Position numbers and translations under genes: made by a program. A stretch of 64,000 nucleotides of DNA from Lachnospiraceae bacterium (GTDB lineage: Bacteria; Bacillota; Clostridia; Lachnospirales; Lachnospiraceae), in contig CAJTDK010000006.1 of assembly GCA_910575105.1 (NCBI GenBank), positions 1 through 64,000 on the forward strand. Direction: 5' to 3'. A model generated the notes under the pieces. That model searched no databases, was not told the DNA's origin, and worked only from the letters and a program-made list of their open reading frames with translations. Shown piece by piece: positions 62,113 to 64,000 of the stretch; position 1 is the first letter of the stretch; each line of letters starts with the position of its first letter.

Positions 62113-63762
62113 ATGGCTAAAGTTAACAAAAATTCAGACAAGTCATTTATCATGCAGGGATCGTTTCTTGCCGCTGCCGGAGTGGTCACGAAGATCATCG
62201 GGGCGGTGTACAGAGTCCCTCTGGTCAATATTCTCGGGGATAAAGGCATGGGCTATTACGGCGTTGCCTTTCAGGTCTATGCTATCGCCCTGACGCTGAC
62301 TTCCTACAGCCTGCCTCTGGCAGTGTCGAAGCTGGTCTCGGCCAGGAATGCCACCGGGCAGTATCGGAATGCCCACAAGGTATTTAAGATCGCCCTTTCC
62401 TTCGCCTTTACGGTAGGCGGCAGCGCAGCCCTGTTAATTTTTTTCGGGGCTGATTTTATCGCCACCCACATTATGGCGATGAAGCTGAGCTCCTACGCGC
62501 TGAGGGTGCTGGCGCCCTGTATCCTTGTGGTTGCCGTGCTCGGCGTGTTCCGCGGATTTTTCCAGGGAAACAAGTCCATGATCCCTACGGCTATTTCCCA
62601 AGTGTTAGAGCAGATCGTCAATGCGGCGGTCAGCATACTCGGGGCTTATTTTCTGCTCAGGATGGCGAAGGCGTCGAAGAAAGGCGATGACTTTTCCCTG
62701 GCTATGGCGGCCATGGGAGGGACGGTCGGAACAGTTGCCGGGGCGCTTTCTGCCCTGCTGTTTCTGATGTTCATCTTTGCGGTATACCAGAGGGTCATGA
62801 AGCGGCAGCGGAGGCGTGACCGGACCAGAAAGCGGGAGAGTTACGAGCATGTCTTCCGAGCGCTTCTTTTCACTATCGCGCCGGTACTCTTAAGTTCTAC
62901 GGTCTATAACTTAAGCGGGGTGATCGACAATGCCATGTTCGGGAAGATCATGTCTGCCCAGGGCCATGCGGAAAGTGAATACGCCGGACTTTTAGGTATT
63001 CTTAGCGGAAAATACGATACGCTGATCAACGTACCGCTGGCATTCTCCAATGCCTTGGGAGCATCCCTTGTTCCAAGCCTTGTGGCTACGGTAAAGTCGG
63101 GGAATAAGCGTCAGGCGAACAGCAAGATCTTTATGTTCGTCCGCTTCAACATGCTGATCGCCATTCCAAGCGCCGTAGGGCTTATGGTACTGGCCAAGCC
63201 GCTTCTGGACCTGATCTTTTTTACGGAAAATAATGACGTGTCGGCGAAGATGCTGCAGATCGGAGCGGTCTCCGTGATCTTTTACTGCCTTTCTACAGTG
63301 ACGAACGCGGTGCATCAGGGACTTGACAATATGATGGTCCCGGTAAAGAGCGCTTCTGTCTCCCTCGTCGTACATATGATATCACTGTTTATTATGATGG
63401 TGGTGTTCCAGTGGGGGATCTACGGAGTCGTAGTGAGCAAGATCGTATTCGCCGGCTGCGCCTCCATGCTCAATTCCCATGCCCTCAGGCAGAAGACCGG
63501 CTATGTACAGGAACAGAAGAAGACCTTCTGGATCCCACTTCTGGCCTCTGCCATCATGGGGATCGCCGCGCTGGGGACATACGCGCTCTTTAAGCTTATG
63601 ATCGGGGCGAAGCTTGCGACGGTCGTAGCCCTGCCGGTGGCTGTCATTGTCTACGGCTGCGGCCTTGTGCTCTTAGGAGGCATTACGGAGGAAGAGATGA
63701 TAGAGATGCCCAAGGGCGCCCTGCTGGCAAAAATATGCCGGAAGGTGCATCTGTTCCATTAG
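62113..63762 (+). CDS. MATE-like flippase, SpoVB/MurJ group
   Basis: 549 residues, about 14 membrane helices. It opens SFIMQGSFLAAAGVVTKIIGAVYRVPLVNILGDKGMGYYGVAFQVY, the hallmark of the SpoVB/YtgP branch of polysaccharide/lipid II exporters, with FFQGNKSMIPTAISQVLEQIVN later. Likely moves lipid-linked peptidoglycan or capsule precursors across the membrane, in the cortex if sporulation-specific. The ATG has only a weak ribosome site (GATGGAG). Confidence 0.88.
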   Translation: MAKVNKNSDKSFIMQGSFLAAAGVVTKIIGAVYRVPLVNILGDKGMGYYGVAFQVYAIALTLTSYSLPLAVSKLVSARNATGQYRNAHKVFKIALSFAFTVGGSAALLIFFGADFIATHIMAMKLSSYALRVLAPCILVVAVLGVFRGFFQGNKSMIPTAISQVLEQIVNAAVSILGAYFLLRMAKASKKGDDFSLAMAAMGGTVGTVAGALSALLFLMFIFAVYQRVMKRQRRRDRTRKRESYEHVFRALLFTIAPVLLSSTVYNLSGVIDNAMFGKIMSAQGHAESEYAGLLGILSGKYDTLINVPLAFSNALGASLVPSLVATVKSGNKRQANSKIFMFVRFNMLIAIPSAVGLMVLAKPLLDLIFFTENNDVSAKMLQIGAVSVIFYCLSTVTNAVHQGLDNMMVPVKSASVSLVVHMISLFIMMVVFQWGIYGVVVSKIVFAGCASMLNSHALRQKTGYVQEQKKTFWIPLLASAIMGIAALGTYALFKLMIGAKLATVVALPVAVIVYGCGLVLLGGITEEEMIEMPKGALLAKICRKVHLFH

Positions 63763-63826
63763 TGTAGTGCTTCATTGTATAAATTGCTCAAATCTGCCAA
63801 TACTTATGAAAAAAGGAGTTGGCATT

Positions 63827-64000
63827 ATGAGGAATAAATATGGGATCGGATTTCTTTCCGTCGTGTTCATCCTGGCACTGGCGGTCACCTTTGCCTTCCA
63901 GTACAGCTACCATGTTGCGAGACAGAGGATGGAGGAGCGGCTTTTGGCAGCGGAGGAAGTTAAGAAAGCCCAGGACGAGGAGACGGTGACTGCAGACGGG
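63827..64000 (+). CDS. Start of an exported or membrane protein (cut by window end)
   Basis: 58 codons visible before the window ends. AAAAAGGAG stands 8 bases before the ATG. The start MRNKYGIGFLSVVFILALA with a following hydrophobic helix is a signal anchor; then a charged helix (RQRMEERLLAAEEVKKAQDEE) likely forms an external coiled coil. Possibly a BofC-like or other spore envelope protein given the neighbours, but nothing in the visible part proves it. Confidence 0.6.
   Translation, partial: MRNKYGIGFLSVVFILALAVTFAFQYSYHVARQRMEERLLAAEEVKKAQDEETVTADG

Noticed and set aside
62100-62135. Rex-like GTTAAC sequence at the flippase start
   Set aside because: The two half-sites are not inverted and lie over the start codon region; it does not match the palindrome.
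1-64000. Search by eye for tRNA, rRNA, CRISPR arrays, riboswitches, prophage or complete insertion sequences
   Set aside because: No tRNA T-loop/acceptor pattern, no spaced short repeats of CRISPR type, and no transposase or phage gene was seen. A covariance search (Infernal) could still find a small RNA that I missed.

Overview
The window reads as chromosomal DNA from an anaerobic, low-to-mid GC, endospore-forming Firmicute, most likely a Lachnospiraceae/Clostridium cluster XIVa gut bacterium. The reasons are strong AGGAGG-type ribosome sites before almost every gene, dense head-to-tail operons, sporulation genes (yqfC, yqfD, a SpoVB-like flippase) with a sigma-E-like promoter, fhs-folD one-carbon genes, an NfnAB-type transhydrogenase beside an iron alcohol dehydrogenase, and Rex. 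The species is inference. No rRNA, tRNA, CRISPR array, prophage or intact insertion sequence was seen.

Layout. 0.2-7 kb: polA, coaE, a WalJ-type metallohydrolase, an ACT/UPF0210 pair and a DegV protein. 7-8.4 kb, minus strand: Ogt, an orphan FakA-like domain and a GNAT enzyme. 8.5-12.9 kb: two-component system 1 followed by a LanFEG-like ABC exporter. 13-15.6 kb: an AraC/GyrI-type regulator, a lipoprotein, a truncated GGDEF gene and a membrane protein. 15.6-18.5 kb: an ABC-F gene (minus) divergent from rex. 18.5-25.4 kb: nnr-alr-mazF, a CBS protein, yebC, an unknown protein and metY. 25.4-33 kb: tepA, ftsK/spoIIIE, fhs, folD and a zinc-ribbon repeat protein. 33-37.9 kb: two-component system 2, a 50-residue membrane microprotein and a second ABC exporter. 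38-42 kb: a redox block (adh, nfnAB). 42-45.6 kb: YitT, GNAT, rlmH and a secreted transglutaminase-like protein. 45.7-52 kb: asnB, two-component system 3, a lipoprotein and udp. 52-56.7 kb: rpiB, a HAD gene inside inverted repeats, a metallohydrolase, a frameshifted gene, a PfkB kinase and a PH-like protein. 56.8-64 kb: helD, then yqfC-yqfD-phoH-ybeY, a flippase and a gene cut by the window end.

The most interesting signal is a shared design. In both ABC-exporter modules four direct repeats, spaced exactly 11 bp, lie between the histidine kinase gene and the exporter genes. The motif differs: ATGCAAG at 10291, TTTCAC at 34801. This is how PhoB/OmpR-type regulators dock in tandem, and it predicts that each response regulator activates its own exporter through a private operator. 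Module 2 also has a terminator ahead of the repeats and an unlisted microprotein gene translationally coupled to the ABC ATPase.

A second regulatory thread is redox. rex is encoded here, and the adh promoter carries one near-perfect and one partial Rex-type palindrome overlapping its start region. Other sites worth checking are a hairpin that buries the tepA ribosome site, 28-bp inverted repeats around the HAD gene, and a sigma-E-like promoter before yqfCD. All functions are assigned from sequence motifs alone; no search or alignment program was run.
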